Source: Vogesella indigofera (GTDB lineage: Bacteria; Pseudomonadota; Gammaproteobacteria; Burkholderiales; Chromobacteriaceae). From it: a stretch of DNA of 64,000 nt. The notes beneath the pieces were generated by a model that was not told the origin of the DNA, searched no databases, and saw only the letters and a list, made by a program, of their open reading frames with translations. This document shows, one piece after another, positions 1 to 10,880 of this stretch. A program made the translations under genes and the position numbers. The stretch spans positions 299,675 to 363,674 of the forward strand of contig NZ_JAQQLA010000001.1 in assembly GCF_028548395.1 (NCBI RefSeq). The letters run 5' to 3'. Within the stretch, counting starts at the first letter, position 1, and each line of letters begins with the position of its first letter.

Positions 1-648
1 AAGATTTCCAAGATGGTGTCGGCTGCCGGCATCCCGCTGGTGTACGTGAACCGCCTGCCGGCCGACCGCGTGCTGCCGGCCAAGGTGGCGTTTGTCGGTT
101 CCAACGAGATTGACTCCGGCACCCAGCAGATGAAAGAGGTGTGCCGCCTGATGAACGGCAAGGGCAACATCGTGGTGATGATGGGTGACCTGTCCAACCA
201 GGCTGCGCGCATGCGCACCAAGGACGTGGAAGACGTGATCGCCACCCCGGCCTGCAAGGGCATCAAGATCGTGGAGAAGCAGACCGCGAAGTGGTCGCGC
301 ACCGAAGGCCGCGACCTGATGATGAACTGGCTCAGCGCCGGCGTGAAATTTGACGCCGTGGTGTCCAACAACGACGAAATGGCACTGGGCGCGATCCAGG
401 CGCTGAAGTCCGCCAAACGCCTGAACGGCACCATCGTCGCCGGCGTGGATGCCACCCGCGACGCGCTGACCGCGATGAAGGCCGGCGAACTGAAAGTCAC
501 CGTGTTCCAGAACGCCGCCGGCCAGGGCCGTGGTGCCATCGACACCGCGCTGAAGCTGGTGCGTGGCGAGAAGGTACCTCAGGTCAACAATATTCCGTTC
601 GAGCTGGTGACCCCGGCCAACCTGAAGTCCTACGAAGCGCGTAACTGA
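1..648 (+). CDS. ibpA: Inositol-type ABC transporter periplasmic binding protein (5'-truncated by window edge)
   Basis: C-terminal two-thirds of a type I periplasmic sugar-binding protein (RbsB/IbpA group); the reading frame is open from base 1. It should bind a cyclitol in the periplasm and deliver it to the ATPase and permease encoded just downstream. Visible family features are the hinge-region [15 protein letters not shown] stretch and GVDATRDAL. It is closely similar over its whole visible length to the complete binding protein at 15066-16004, so the locus has two paralogues. Inositol specificity is inferred from the iol neighbours. Signal peptide and start lie outside the window. Confidence 0.85.
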   Translation, partial: KISKMVSAAGIPLVYVNRLPADRVLPAKVAFVGSNEIDSGTQQMKEVCRLMNGKGNIVVMMGDLSNQAARMRTKDVEDVIATPACKGIKIVEKQTAKWSRTEGRDLMMNWLSAGVKFDAVVSNNDEMALGAIQALKSAKRLNGTIVAGVDATRDALTAMKAGELKVTVFQNAAGQGRGAIDTALKLVRGEKVPQVNNIPFELVTPANLKSYEARN

Positions 649-710
649 TTGTCTGTGTTGCCGCGGCGGGGGCAGGCGACCCGCTGCGGCGCTGCAAAGG
701 AACACGAGTC

Positions 711-2264
711 ATGTTGAGTTTAGCACCAGAGAAAGTTGTCGCCGCGGCTGCCGAGGCCGCCGCAACATCACAGCCGGAAGCGACCCTGCTGATCGAAGTG
801 GAAGGTGTCCGCAAGACGTTTCCGGGTGTGGTGGCGCTGGACAATGCCTCCTTCCGCCTGCGTCCGGGTACCGTGCACGCGCTGATGGGCGAAAACGGCG
901 CCGGCAAATCCACGCTGATGAAAATCCTGGCCGGGGTGCACGAGCCGGACAAGGGCGTGTTCCGCCTGCGTGGCCGCGACATCGCGCTGACGTCGCCGCT
1001 GGATGCGCTGGAGCACGGCATCGCCATGATCCATCAGGAACTGAACCTGATGCCGTACATGAGCGTGGCGGAAAACATCTGGATCCGCCGCGAGCCGCTG
1101 AACCGTCTGGGCATGGTCGATCATGGCCGCATGAACCAGATGACGCGCGAGCTGCTGCAACAACTGTCCATCGAGCTGGATCCGGAAAGCAACATCATCG
1201 ACCTCAGCATTTCCAGCCGCCAGATGGTGGAAATCGCCAAGGCGGTGTCCTACGACTCCGACGTGCTGATCATGGACGAGCCGACCTCGGCGCTGACCGA
1301 GCACGAGGTGTCGCACCTGTTCCGCATCATTCGCGAGCTGCGCGCGGCGGGCAAGGGCATCATCTACATCACCCACAAGATGAACGAGCTGGCGGAGATC
1401 GCCGACGAAGTCACCGTATTCCGTGACGGCCGTTTCATCGGCTGCAAGCAGGCCGAGCGCCTGGAACGCGACGAGATCATCAGCATGATGGTTGGCCGCG
1501 AGATCACCGAGATGTTCCCCAAGGAGCCCGCCAAGATCGGCGACGTGGCGCTGTCGGTACGGGGCCTGACCCTGGACGGCGTGTTCAGCGACGTGAGCTT
1601 CGAGGTGCGCCAGGGCGAGATTCTCGGAGTCGCCGGCCTGATCGGCTCCGGCCGCAGCAATGTGGCGGAGACGCTGTTCGGGGTGACCCCGGCCAGCGCC
1701 GGCAGCATCACCATTTTCGGCAAGGAGGTGGCGGTCGATTCGCCGCAGGTGGCGATGGCACAGGGCATGGCCTTCCTCACCGAAGACCGCAAGGACACCG
1801 GCTGTTTCCTCAACCTCAGCATCCTGGAGAACATGCAGATCTCGGTGCTGAACGACGAACACCTCACTGCCGGTTTCGTGCACCAGAAGACGATCGACCA
1901 GCTGTGCGAAAGCATGGCGGCGACGCTGCGGGTGAAGGCACCGGGGCTGTACGAGCGGGTGGAGAACCTGTCCGGCGGCAACCAGCAGAAGGTGCTGATC
2001 GGCCGCTGGCTGCTGACCAACCCGCGCATCCTGATCCTGGACGAACCGACCCGCGGCATCGACGTCGGCGCCAAGGCCGAGATCCACCGCCTGATTTCCA
2101 AGCTGGCGGGGCAGGGCGTGGCGGTGATCATGATCTCGTCGGAATTGCCGGAAGTGCTGGGCATGAGCGACCGCATCATGGTGATGCACGGCGGCCGGGT
2201 GACCGGCATCCTCGATCGTGCCGATGCCGACCAGGTCAGCATCATGCAACTGGCCGCCAGCTAA
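711..2264 (+). CDS. iatA: Sugar/inositol ABC transporter ATP-binding protein (duplicated ATPase)
   Basis: 517-residue ATPase of the RbsA/MglA/IatA type with two fused nucleotide-binding domains in one chain. The first Walker A (GENGAGKST) is near residues 60-68, with Walker [11 protein letters not shown]. The second domain has the degenerate P-loop GLIGSGRSN and LSGGNQQKV, followed by [13 protein letters not shown]. It energises uptake of the cyclitol captured by the binding protein upstream. The gap to the upstream gene is 62 bp, with AAAGGA before the ATG. The alanine-rich N-terminus of about 25 residues is longer than usual. Inositol as substrate is inferred from context. Confidence 0.9.
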   Translation: MLSLAPEKVVAAAAEAAATSQPEATLLIEVEGVRKTFPGVVALDNASFRLRPGTVHALMGENGAGKSTLMKILAGVHEPDKGVFRLRGRDIALTSPLDALEHGIAMIHQELNLMPYMSVAENIWIRREPLNRLGMVDHGRMNQMTRELLQQLSIELDPESNIIDLSISSRQMVEIAKAVSYDSDVLIMDEPTSALTEHEVSHLFRIIRELRAAGKGIIYITHKMNELAEIADEVTVFRDGRFIGCKQAERLERDEIISMMVGREITEMFPKEPAKIGDVALSVRGLTLDGVFSDVSFEVRQGEILGVAGLIGSGRSNVAETLFGVTPASAGSITIFGKEVAVDSPQVAMAQGMAFLTEDRKDTGCFLNLSILENMQISVLNDEHLTAGFVHQKTIDQLCESMAATLRVKAPGLYERVENLSGGNQQKVLIGRWLLTNPRILILDEPTRGIDVGAKAEIHRLISKLAGQGVAVIMISSELPEVLGMSDRIMVMHGGRVTGILDRADADQVSIMQLAAS

Positions 2265-2334
2265 AGCGCCAGCACAACGCTAACAGCAGTAAGCACTGTC
2301 ACAGTGCCACAAGACAAACATGGAGGATGGAACG

Positions 2335-3360
2335 ATGGCTATCGCGAATACCGGCACGATCGACAAGCTCGACAAAGGGCCGCTGAGCAAATTCAGGATC
2401 CCTGCCGAAGCACGTATTTTCATGGTGCTGCTCGGTGTGGCGCTGATTTTTGAAATTCTGGGCTGGTTCCTGGTTGGTCAAAGCTTTCTGGCCAACAAGG
2501 AACGCCTGCTGGTGATGATCCTGCAGGTGTCGGTGATCGGCATCATCGCGGTGGGGGTGACCCAGATCATCATCATGGGCGGCATTGACCTGTCGTCCGG
2601 CTCGGTGGTGGCGCTCACCGCCATGGTGTCGGCCAGTCTGGCGCAAACCTCGGAATTCGGCCGCGCGGTGTTTCCGTCGCTGACCGACCTGCCGATGGTG
2701 GTGCCGCTGCTGTCCGGCCTGGTGGTGGGGCTGGCTTGTGGCCTGCTCAACGGCTTCGTGATTGCCAAGACCGCGATCCCGCCATTCATCGCGACACTGG
2801 GTCTGATGGTGACCGCCCGCGGCCTGGCCAAGTGGTATACCGAAGGCGAACCGATCAGCATGCTGTCCGACAGCTACGCCGAAATCGGCAGCGGCGTGAC
2901 GCCAGTCCTGATCTTCCTCGGTGTGGCCGCGCTGTTCCACGTGATCCTCAGCTACACCCGCTACGGCAAGTACACCTACGCCATCGGTGCCAACCGCGCC
3001 GCGGCACGGGTGTCCGGCATCAACGTTGCCCGCCATCTGGTGGTGGTGTACGCGGTGGCCGGTCTGCTGTCGGGCCTCGCCGGGGTGGTGACCTCCTCCC
3101 GCGCCGTGTCCGGTCAGGCTGGCATGGGCATGATGTACGAACTGGATGCGATTGCGGCGGCGGTCATCGGTGGCACCTCGCTCAACGGCGGCCTCGGCAA
3201 GATTACCGGTACCGTGATCGGTGTGCTGATCCTCGGGGTGGTGACCTCCGGCTTCACCTTCCTGCGCATCGACGCCTACTATCAGGAAATCGTCAAAGGT
3301 GTGATCATCGTGGTGGCGGTGGTAGCCGACCAGTATCGTCAGCGTCATCGTCGCAGCTGA
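2335..3360 (+). CDS. iatP: Sugar/inositol ABC transporter permease
   Basis: Inner-membrane permease of the RbsC/IatP family with about nine hydrophobic segments and the EAA-like region GANRAAARVSGINV. The ATG at 2335 is preferred because GGAGG at 2322-2326 sits 8 bp before it; an upstream in-frame ATG at 2320 would use that Shine-Dalgarno site as coding sequence. Length is then 341 residues, normal for the family. It is the third gene of the binding protein-ATPase-permease operon. Three successive hairpins follow the stop codon. Confidence 0.88.
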   Translation: MAIANTGTIDKLDKGPLSKFRIPAEARIFMVLLGVALIFEILGWFLVGQSFLANKERLLVMILQVSVIGIIAVGVTQIIIMGGIDLSSGSVVALTAMVSASLAQTSEFGRAVFPSLTDLPMVVPLLSGLVVGLACGLLNGFVIAKTAIPPFIATLGLMVTARGLAKWYTEGEPISMLSDSYAEIGSGVTPVLIFLGVAALFHVILSYTRYGKYTYAIGANRAAARVSGINVARHLVVVYAVAGLLSGLAGVVTSSRAVSGQAGMGMMYELDAIAAAVIGGTSLNGGLGKITGTVIGVLILGVVTSGFTFLRIDAYYQEIVKGVIIVVAVVADQYRQRHRRS

Positions 3361-3373
3361 TTGCTTTCTCCAG

Positions 3374-3398
3374 GGTTGGCCGCAGTGTGCGGCCAACC
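3374..3398. terminator. Hairpin made of two inverted copies of the GGTTGGCCGCA motif
   Basis: GGTTGGCCGCA (3374-3384) and its exact reverse complement (3388-3398) are separated by GTG, starting 14 bp after the permease stop codon. It is a perfect 11-bp stem built from the dispersed uptake-sequence-like motif. There is no strong T-tract, so termination alone may be weak. Confidence 0.6.
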
Positions 3399-3406
3399 TT
3401 GTACGC

Positions 3407-3428
3407 GGCCCGGGCTTCCCGGGCCTTT
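3407..3428 (+). terminator. Rho-independent terminator candidate
   Basis: GGCCCGGG, loop CTT, CCCGGGCC, then TTT. It is the second of three hairpins after the inositol ABC operon. Confidence 0.55.
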
Positions 3429-3440
3429 GTCATTGGTGCA

Positions 3441-3461
3441 CCCCGCCGCGGCGGGGTTTTT
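3441..3461 (+). terminator. Rho-independent terminator
   Basis: CCCCGCCG directly followed by CGGCGGGG and TTTTT. It is the third hairpin of the series and separates the ABC operon from the downstream exporter gene. Confidence 0.7.
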
Positions 3462-3499
3462 GCGGGTAAGTGTTCTTGGATCAGGCAAGGGTAGGCAAG

Positions 3500-4393
3500 G
3501 TGGCGGCGGCGGATGCGGTGCTGCTACTGGTGACGTTGCTGGCGGCGACCGGCTGGCTGTTTTCGAAACAGGTGTTGCAGCATCTGCCGCCGCTGCTGTT
3601 CATGAGCCTGCGCTTCGGCGTGGCCGGCCTGCTGTTGCTCTTGTTGTGCCGCTGGCGCGGCGCCTTGCTGCCGTCGCGGGCGCTGCGTCCGGCACTGGGC
3701 TGCGGCCTGCTGTTCGGGGTGTCGATGATGCTGTGGATCAAGGGGCTGCAGCACAGCAGCAACCTCGGTGTGGCGGCCTTCATCTGCAGCATGGGCGTGG
3801 TACTGGCGCCGTTTGCCAGCCGCCTGCTGCTGGGCACGCAGCTGAGCCGGGCGGCGTGGCTGTCGATGGCGCTGGCGGGCTTGGGCATGGCCTGCATGTC
3901 GCTGCGCGCCGGCGGCGGCCTGCACGCGTCGGACTGGCTGTTCCTGGCGTTCGCGCTGTGTTCCGCCGCCTATCTCAGCCTCAACAGCCATTTCATGGCG
4001 CTGGTGCCGGCGTTGCCGGCCACCGCGCTGCAGCTGCTGGTGGTGGCGGTGCTGTGTCTGCTGGGGAGTGTGCTGAGCGAGGCGTGGTCGCTGCCGGCGC
4101 TGCTGGCCAGCTGGCACTGGCTGCTGGCCAGCATCCTGCTGGCGACCTGTCTGCGCTTTTTGCTGCAGAACTGGGGGCAGGGCAAGATGCCGATCGCCAG
4201 GGCCGCCTTCATCCTGCTGCTGGAGCCGGTGTGGACGGCGCTGCTGGCCAGCTGGTGGTTCGGTTCGGTGATGACGGGGCTGCAGTGGCTAGGCGCCGGC
4301 CTGATCCTGGCCGCCATCCTGGTCAGTCGTCATAAGCCCCGGCGTCCTGCGTCTCTTCAATCACCAGTTCCAGCCGGTAAGACAGGGCAATGA
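3500..4393 (+). CDS. EamA/DMT-family transporter
   Basis: Polytopic membrane protein of the drug/metabolite transporter superfamily, with about ten transmembrane segments in two related halves. The start GTG at 3500 is chosen because AAGGG lies 8 bp upstream; the in-frame GTG at 3470 (10 residues longer) lacks a clear ribosome site and is close to the terminator at 3441. Its 3' end overlaps the convergent RpiR gene by 71 bp. Substrate is unknown; position inside the inositol locus may be incidental, since a strong terminator precedes it. Confidence 0.8.
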   Translation: MAAADAVLLLVTLLAATGWLFSKQVLQHLPPLLFMSLRFGVAGLLLLLLCRWRGALLPSRALRPALGCGLLFGVSMMLWIKGLQHSSNLGVAAFICSMGVVLAPFASRLLLGTQLSRAAWLSMALAGLGMACMSLRAGGGLHASDWLFLAFALCSAAYLSLNSHFMALVPALPATALQLLVVAVLCLLGSVLSEAWSLPALLASWHWLLASILLATCLRFLLQNWGQGKMPIARAAFILLLEPVWTALLASWWFGSVMTGLQWLGAGLILAAILVSRHKPRRPASLQSPVPAGKTGQ

Positions 4394-5189
4394 ACAGCGC
4401 CTGGCACAGGCTGATGGTGCTGCTCATCGAGCGGAAGGCGAAGGCGGTGCCTTCCTTGACCGTCAGCACGGTGCTGGCGTTGCGCGCCAGCGGGCTCATC
4501 TTGCTGTCGCTGATCACCAGCAGCTTGGCCTTGTTCTGTGCCGCCACGCGTGCGCAGTAGCGGGTCTCGCGGCCGTAGGGCTGGAAGCTGATCGCGATCA
4601 TCAGGTCGTTTTCGCGGATGCTGCGCACCTGGTCGTGGTACATGCCGCCGAGGCCGGAGATCAGGTGCACCCGCTTCTGGGTGTGCTGCAGCGCGTAGCA
4701 GACGTAGGACGCGATCGGGAACATGCGGCGCACGCCGACCACGTAGATGTTTTCCGCCTTGTACAGCAGCTCCACCGCGGCGTCGATCGCCGCCGGGTCC
4801 AGCGACTGGCTCAGCTCTTCCAGCCCCTGCTGGCAGGCGGAGAGGAAGCTCTGCGTCAGCTCGGTATTGCTCAGCGGTGTGTTCTGGCTGGCAATCACGG
4901 TGCGGATGCGCTTCTGGTAGTTGTTGACGTTGCCCTGCGCCGGCGCGAACGAGTCGCGGAACAGCGCCTGCATGTCACTGAAACCACTGAAGCCGAAGCG
5001 TTGCGCAAAGCGCACGATGGCGGATGGCTGCACCTCGCAGGCCTGGGCGATGTCGGTAATGCGCTCCAGCACCAGCGTCGGGCGGTGTTCCTCGATGTAC
5101 TTGGCGATGACTTTTAGTTGCTTGCTGAGGCCTTCGTACTCCTCAGAAATGCGCTGCATGAGTTGATCGGCAGTGATTCCGTTGCTCAT
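4323..5189 (-). CDS. RpiR/MurR-family transcriptional regulator of the iol genes
   Basis: 288 residues. The N-terminal RpiR helix-turn-helix domain (about residues 1-80, including ITDIAQACEVQPSAIVRFAQ) is followed by a SIS sugar-phosphate-binding domain (VGVRRMFPIASYVCY, then DLMIAISF). RpiR proteins commonly sense a phosphorylated sugar or inositol intermediate. It is divergent from iolC across an AT-rich 220-bp region with two GAAA/TTTC inverted repeats. It therefore probably controls iolC-E-B-A and itself, as RpiR-type IolR proteins do in other proteobacteria. The regulatory role is inferred. Confidence 0.85.
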   Translation of the reverse strand: MSNGITADQLMQRISEEYEGLSKQLKVIAKYIEEHRPTLVLERITDIAQACEVQPSAIVRFAQRFGFSGFSDMQALFRDSFAPAQGNVNNYQKRIRTVIASQNTPLSNTELTQSFLSACQQGLEELSQSLDPAAIDAAVELLYKAENIYVVGVRRMFPIASYVCYALQHTQKRVHLISGLGGMYHDQVRSIRENDLMIAISFQPYGRETRYCARVAAQNKAKLLVISDSKMSPLARNASTVLTVKEGTAFAFRSMSSTISLCQALFIALSYRLELVIEETQDAGAYDD

Positions 5190-5245
5190 ATGCTGTTTTG
5201 ACCTTGTAGGTTGACCATTACATCTTAAAACGAAAGCTGACGTTT

Positions 5246-5274
5246 TGAAAAAAATATTTCAGAAATTAATTTCT
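5246..5274. promoter_or_regulatory. Two adjacent RpiR-type operator candidates in the regulator-iolC divergent region
   Basis: AGAAATTAATTTCT (5261-5274) is a perfect 14-bp palindrome. It is directly preceded by TGAAA-N6-TTTCA (5246-5261). Both have the GAAA...TTTC symmetry common in RpiR sites and lie between the divergent promoters. Assignment to this regulator is inference. Confidence 0.45.
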
Positions 5275-5409
5275 AGTAGAAAATAAATACGAAAAAAAAG
5301 TTGCATTCGTGGCGGGGCAGGATTAATCTTGTTGCAAGACAGTAGCCAACGGCGACCTCCGCCGCGGAGATGCCGGAGCCGGCGTCACTGACCTTCTGAA
5401 ACCAACGGA

Positions 5410-7362
5410 ATGGACACCATGCAAAACCAGACATCCTTTGCACCCGACCGTAACCTCGACGTGATTTGCCTGGGGCGACTGGCAGTTGACCTGTACGCCC
5501 GCCAGCTGGGTGCACGTCTGGAGGATGCGAGCAGCTTTGCCAAATACCTTGGTGGTTCCTCTGCCAATATCGCCTTCGGTACCGCCCGTCTGGGGCTGAA
5601 GTCGGCGATGCTGTCGCGGGTTGGCGACGAGCAGATGGGGCGCTTCCTGCTGGAAACGCTGGAGAAGGAAGGCTGTGACATCAGCCAGGTGAAGACCGAC
5701 CCGCAGCGGCTGACCGGCGTGGTGCTGCTCGGCATCAAGGACCGCGACACCTTTCCGCTGCTGTTCTACCGCGAGAACTGCGCCGACATGGCGCTGTGCG
5801 AAGACGACATCGACGAAGCCTTCATCGCCAGCAGCAAGAGCCTGCTGATCACCGGCACCCACCTGTCCACCGAGAAGGTCAACGCCGCCAGCCGCAAGGC
5901 GCTCGGCTTTGCCCGCAAGCACAATGTGCGCACCGTGCTGGACATCGACTACCGCCCGGTGCTGTGGGGCCTGACCGGCCGCGGCGACGGCGAGCAGCGT
6001 TTCATTGCCGATGATGCCGTCAGCACCCACCTGCAATCGGTGCTGCCGCTGTTCGACCTGATTGTCGGCACCGAAGAAGAATTCCTGATCGCCGGTGGCA
6101 AGCCGGCGCTGCTGGACTGCCTGCAAGTGGTGCGCCAGCTGGCGCCGCAGGCGGTGCTGGTGGTCAAGCGCGGCCCGCTGGGCTGCGCGGTGATCGACGG
6201 CGACATCCCGGCCGACATCGACGATGCATTCACCATCAGCGGTGCGCAGGTGGAAGTGATGAACGTGCTGGGTGCCGGCGATGCCTTCCTGTCCGGCTTC
6301 CTGTCGGCGTGGCTGCGGGGCGAGGACTACGCCAGCTGCTGCCGCCGTGCCAATGCCTGCGGCGCGCTGGTGGTGTCGCGCCACGGCTGCTCGGCGGCGA
6401 TGCCGACCCCGGCGGAACTGGACTACTTCCTGGGCCTGGCGGTGACGCCGCTGCGTCCGGCAGAAGACCCGACCCTGGCCCGGCTGCACCGTGTCAGCGT
6501 CAAGCGCAAGCAGTGGGACAACCTGTGCGTGTTCGCCTTTGACCACCGCAACCAGTTCTTCGAGCTGGCACGGCAGAACGGCGTGCCGGAGAGCCGCATC
6601 TCGCAGCTGAAAACGCTGCTGGTGCAGGCGGTGGCGCAGACCGAGGCCGCCAGCGGCCTGCAGGGGCGCACCGGCATCCTGGTCGACGACCGCTACGGCG
6701 AGGACGCGATGTACGCCGCCACCGGTCGCGGCTGGTGGATCGGCCGCCCGATCGAACTGCCCGGCTCCAACCCGCTGGAATTCGACCACGGCCGCGCGCT
6801 GGCGGCACGGCTGGAAATCTGGCCGCAGGAACACATCATCAAGTGCCTGGTGCAGTACCACCCGGACGACGAAGTCGGCAACCGTCTGGAGCAGGAGGCG
6901 CAGGTGCGCGCCGTGTACCAGATGGCGCAGCTCAGCGGCCACGAGCTGCTGCTGGAGGTGATTCCGTCCAGGAAGCTGCCGCAGCAGCCGGACACCGTGC
7001 TGCGCGCGCTGAAGCGCTTCTACAACCTCGGCATCTACCCGGAATGGTGGAAGCTGGAGTCGATGAGCGCCGAGCAGTGGCAGGACATCGACAACCTGCT
7101 GGAGCAGCGCGATCCGTACTGCCGCGGCGTGGTGCTGCTGGGCCTGAACGCGCCGGTGGGCGAGTTGCGCAAGGGCTTCGAGCAGGCGCGGGACAGTCGC
7201 AGCTGCCGTGGCTTCATGGTTGGCCGCACCCTGTTCCAGGAGCCGTCGCAGCGCTGGCTGGCCGGCGAGATCGATGATGCCGGCCTGATCGCCGCCGCCC
7301 GTCACAACTTTGAAACCCTGATCGACATCTGGCAGGCGCAACGGCGCCAGGCCCAGAAGTAA
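5410..7362 (+). CDS. iolC: 5-dehydro-2-deoxygluconokinase fused to DUF2090 (IolC)
   Basis: Bifunctional-length protein (650 residues; 647 from the alternative ATG at 5419). The N-terminal half is a PfkB-family carbohydrate kinase, with LGRLAVDLYARQLG, GGSSANIAFGTARLG and the catalytic NVLGAGDAF near residues 280-288. It phosphorylates 2-deoxy-5-keto-gluconate. The C-terminal half from about residue 330 is the DUF2090 domain, an aldolase-like TIM barrel standard in proteobacterial IolC and proposed to cover the IolJ aldolase step. It is the first gene of the iolC-E-B-A run, divergent from the RpiR regulator. One exact copy of the dispersed 11-mer occurs at 7218. Confidence 0.93.
   Translation: MDTMQNQTSFAPDRNLDVICLGRLAVDLYARQLGARLEDASSFAKYLGGSSANIAFGTARLGLKSAMLSRVGDEQMGRFLLETLEKEGCDISQVKTDPQRLTGVVLLGIKDRDTFPLLFYRENCADMALCEDDIDEAFIASSKSLLITGTHLSTEKVNAASRKALGFARKHNVRTVLDIDYRPVLWGLTGRGDGEQRFIADDAVSTHLQSVLPLFDLIVGTEEEFLIAGGKPALLDCLQVVRQLAPQAVLVVKRGPLGCAVIDGDIPADIDDAFTISGAQVEVMNVLGAGDAFLSGFLSAWLRGEDYASCCRRANACGALVVSRHGCSAAMPTPAELDYFLGLAVTPLRPAEDPTLARLHRVSVKRKQWDNLCVFAFDHRNQFFELARQNGVPESRISQLKTLLVQAVAQTEAASGLQGRTGILVDDRYGEDAMYAATGRGWWIGRPIELPGSNPLEFDHGRALAARLEIWPQEHIIKCLVQYHPDDEVGNRLEQEAQVRAVYQMAQLSGHELLLEVIPSRKLPQQPDTVLRALKRFYNLGIYPEWWKLESMSAEQWQDIDNLLEQRDPYCRGVVLLGLNAPVGELRKGFEQARDSRSCRGFMVGRTLFQEPSQRWLAGEIDDAGLIAAARHNFETLIDIWQAQRRQAQK
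7218..7228 (+). repeat. Dispersed 11-mer GGTTGGCCGCA
   Basis: Exact copy inside iolC (codes Val-Gly-Arg). Confidence 0.6.
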
Positions 7363-7415
7363 GCACGCCACCACGGCAGCCAATGACAACAGCAAGCAAA
7401 GACACGGACAACACT

Positions 7416-8315
7416 ATGACTTCCACTTTCAAGGTAAAGATCGGCATCAACCCGATTTCCTGGTGCAACGATGACCTGCCGTCGCTGGGCGGTGAAACCA
7501 CGCTGGATACCATCCTGCGCGAAGGCAGCGAGATCGGTTACCAGGGCTTCGAGCTGGGCAACAAGTTTCCGCGTACCGCGACGGAACTGAAGGCGGCGCT
7601 GGTGCCGTACGGCGTGGAGTGCGTGTCCGGCTGGTACTCCGGCTATCTGGCCGAGCGCTCCGCCGAGGAAGAAATCGCCGCGGTGGAAGGCCATCTGAGC
7701 CTGCTGGTGGAAAGCGGCTGCCAGGTGATGGTGTATGGCGAGGTGGGCGGCTCCATCCAGGGCCAGATCGGCACCGCACTGTACAAGCGGCCAACCTTTA
7801 CCAGCGAGGAAGCGTGGCAGCAGTACGCCGCCAAGCTGAACACCTTTGCCGCCCACCTGGCGTCGCGCGGCATCAAGCTGGCCTACCACCACCACATGGG
7901 TGCGTTCGTGGAAACGCCGGCCGACGTGGACAAGCTGATGGCGCTGACCAGCCCGGACGTGGGCCTGCTGTTCGATACCGGCCACATGTACTTTGCCGGC
8001 GGCGATCCGCTGACCGAGCTGAACAAGCACATCGACCGCGTGGTGCACGTGCACTGCAAGGACGTGCGCGCCGAAGTGCTGCGCCGCGCCCGCAACGGCA
8101 GCTGGAGCTTCCTGCAGTCGGTACTCAATGGTGCCTTTACCGTGCCGGGTGACGGCGACATCCAGTTCGGGCCGATCCTCGCGCGTCTGGCGCAGCACGG
8201 TTACCAGGGCTGGCTGGTGGTGGAAGCGGAGCAGGACCCGACCATCGCACCGAGCTACGAATACGCGCAAAAAGGCTTCAATACCCTGTCCGGGCTGGTT
8301 GCCGGCCTGTCCTGA
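7416..8315 (+). CDS. iolE: Myo-inosose-2 dehydratase (IolE)
   Basis: Xylose-isomerase-like TIM barrel of 299 residues from the ATG at 7416, matching normal IolE length; an in-frame ATG at 7383 would add 11 residues of non-family sequence. The family opening KIGINPISWCNDDLP and the metal-site segments AYHHHMGAF, LLFDTGHM and HVHCKDVR are visible. It removes water from scyllo-inosose, the second step of inositol breakdown, in the cytoplasm. The gap to iolB is 11 bp, indicating one transcript. Confidence 0.95.
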   Translation: MTSTFKVKIGINPISWCNDDLPSLGGETTLDTILREGSEIGYQGFELGNKFPRTATELKAALVPYGVECVSGWYSGYLAERSAEEEIAAVEGHLSLLVESGCQVMVYGEVGGSIQGQIGTALYKRPTFTSEEAWQQYAAKLNTFAAHLASRGIKLAYHHHMGAFVETPADVDKLMALTSPDVGLLFDTGHMYFAGGDPLTELNKHIDRVVHVHCKDVRAEVLRRARNGSWSFLQSVLNGAFTVPGDGDIQFGPILARLAQHGYQGWLVVEAEQDPTIAPSYEYAQKGFNTLSGLVAGLS

Positions 8316-8326
8316 GGAGAAAAGGC

Positions 8327-9124
8327 ATGAATTTGCTGGTTAAGGCAGACCAGGCAGGCAAGCCGCTGGTGGAGGTGACTCCGGCGTCGGCAGGCTGGAC
8401 CCACGTCGGTTTTCGCGCCGTCAGGTTGGCCGCGCAGGAACGCGAAGTGTGGCAGCAGCCGGGCCGCGAGTGCTGTGTGGTGATTCTGGCCGGCAAGGCC
8501 AGCGTCAAGGTGGGCGAGCAGCAGTGGACGCACCTGGGCGAGCGCCACAGCGTGTTCGACGACATGGCACCATACGCGGTGTACGCACCACCGGGCGTAG
8601 CGGTGGAAGTGACCGCCGAGAGCGCCGCCGAGGTGGCGTTCTGCTCGGCGCCGTCTGCCGGCAACCATCCGGCACGGCTGATCACCCCGGACAGCATGCA
8701 GCGCAGTGTGCGCGGCAAGGACGCCAATACCCGCTACGTCACCGACATCCTGCCGCAGACCGCGCCGGCCGACGGCCTGCTGGTGGTGGAGGTGCGTACC
8801 CCGTCCGGCCACTCTTCCAGCTACCCGCCGCACAAGCACGACCGCGACGCGCTGCCGGAAGAAAGCGTGCTGGAAGAAACCTACTATCACCGGCTGAATC
8901 CGGCGCAGGGCTTTGCCTTCCAGCGCGTGTACACCGACGACCGCCGCATCGACCAGTCGATGGCGGTGGAAGACCACGACGTGGTGATGGTGCCGGAAGG
9001 CTACCACCCGGTGTCCGTGCCCTACGGCTACGAGTCCTACTACCTCAACGTGATGGCCGGGCCGAAGCGCGAATGGTGCTTCAAGAACGATCCGGCGCAC
9101 GAGTGGATCATCGCCAAGCCGTAA
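8327..9124 (+). CDS. iolB: 5-deoxy-glucuronate isomerase (IolB)
   Basis: 265-residue double-cupin protein. Metal-binding histidines fall in [20 protein letters not shown] and [15 protein letters not shown]. It converts 5-deoxy-glucuronate to 2-deoxy-5-keto-gluconate, the substrate of IolC, which places it after the IolD hydrolase step. iolD is not in this window and may lie upstream. GAGGAG precedes the ATG at good spacing. Confidence 0.95.
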   Translation: MNLLVKADQAGKPLVEVTPASAGWTHVGFRAVRLAAQEREVWQQPGRECCVVILAGKASVKVGEQQWTHLGERHSVFDDMAPYAVYAPPGVAVEVTAESAAEVAFCSAPSAGNHPARLITPDSMQRSVRGKDANTRYVTDILPQTAPADGLLVVEVRTPSGHSSSYPPHKHDRDALPEESVLEETYYHRLNPAQGFAFQRVYTDDRRIDQSMAVEDHDVVMVPEGYHPVSVPYGYESYYLNVMAGPKREWCFKNDPAHEWIIAKP

Positions 9125-9215
9125 ACCGAACCCCCACGACCCAGAACAGACCACAGGCAGACCCGCACGCGGGCTGCCGGGGCAGAGCATTGCCCGCCAG
9201 CACAGGACAAACGAC

Positions 9216-10712
<1,497 letters not shown>

Positions 10713-10747
10713 GACGGACGCAACTCTCCCAAGGCGTTTGTGTTTTT

Positions 10748-10774
10748 GCCACCCTGCGGGGTGGCTATTTTTTT
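10748..10774 (+). terminator. Rho-independent terminator after mmsA
   Basis: GCCACCC, loop TGC, GGGGTGGC, then a T-rich tract (TATTTTTTT). Ends the iol operon. Confidence 0.75.
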
Positions 10775-10880
10775 CACTGCGGTGCCAGCCGGCAACGGCC
10801 GGGGCACGCGACAGGGCCGCGACACGACGGCGCGTGCCAACGCACCGTCGCCATGCCTTGGCATATGAAAGGCGGAAGCC

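Noticed and set aside
768..2249. 493-codon minus-strand open frame opposite the inositol ABC ATPase
   Set aside because: Mirror frame of a GC-rich gene; low-complexity His/Arg/Ala-rich product and no ribosome site. The plus-strand ATPase has all family motifs.
5323..7395. 690-codon minus-strand open frame opposite iolC
   Set aside because: Antisense shadow of a clear PfkB/DUF2090 gene; no recognisable domain.
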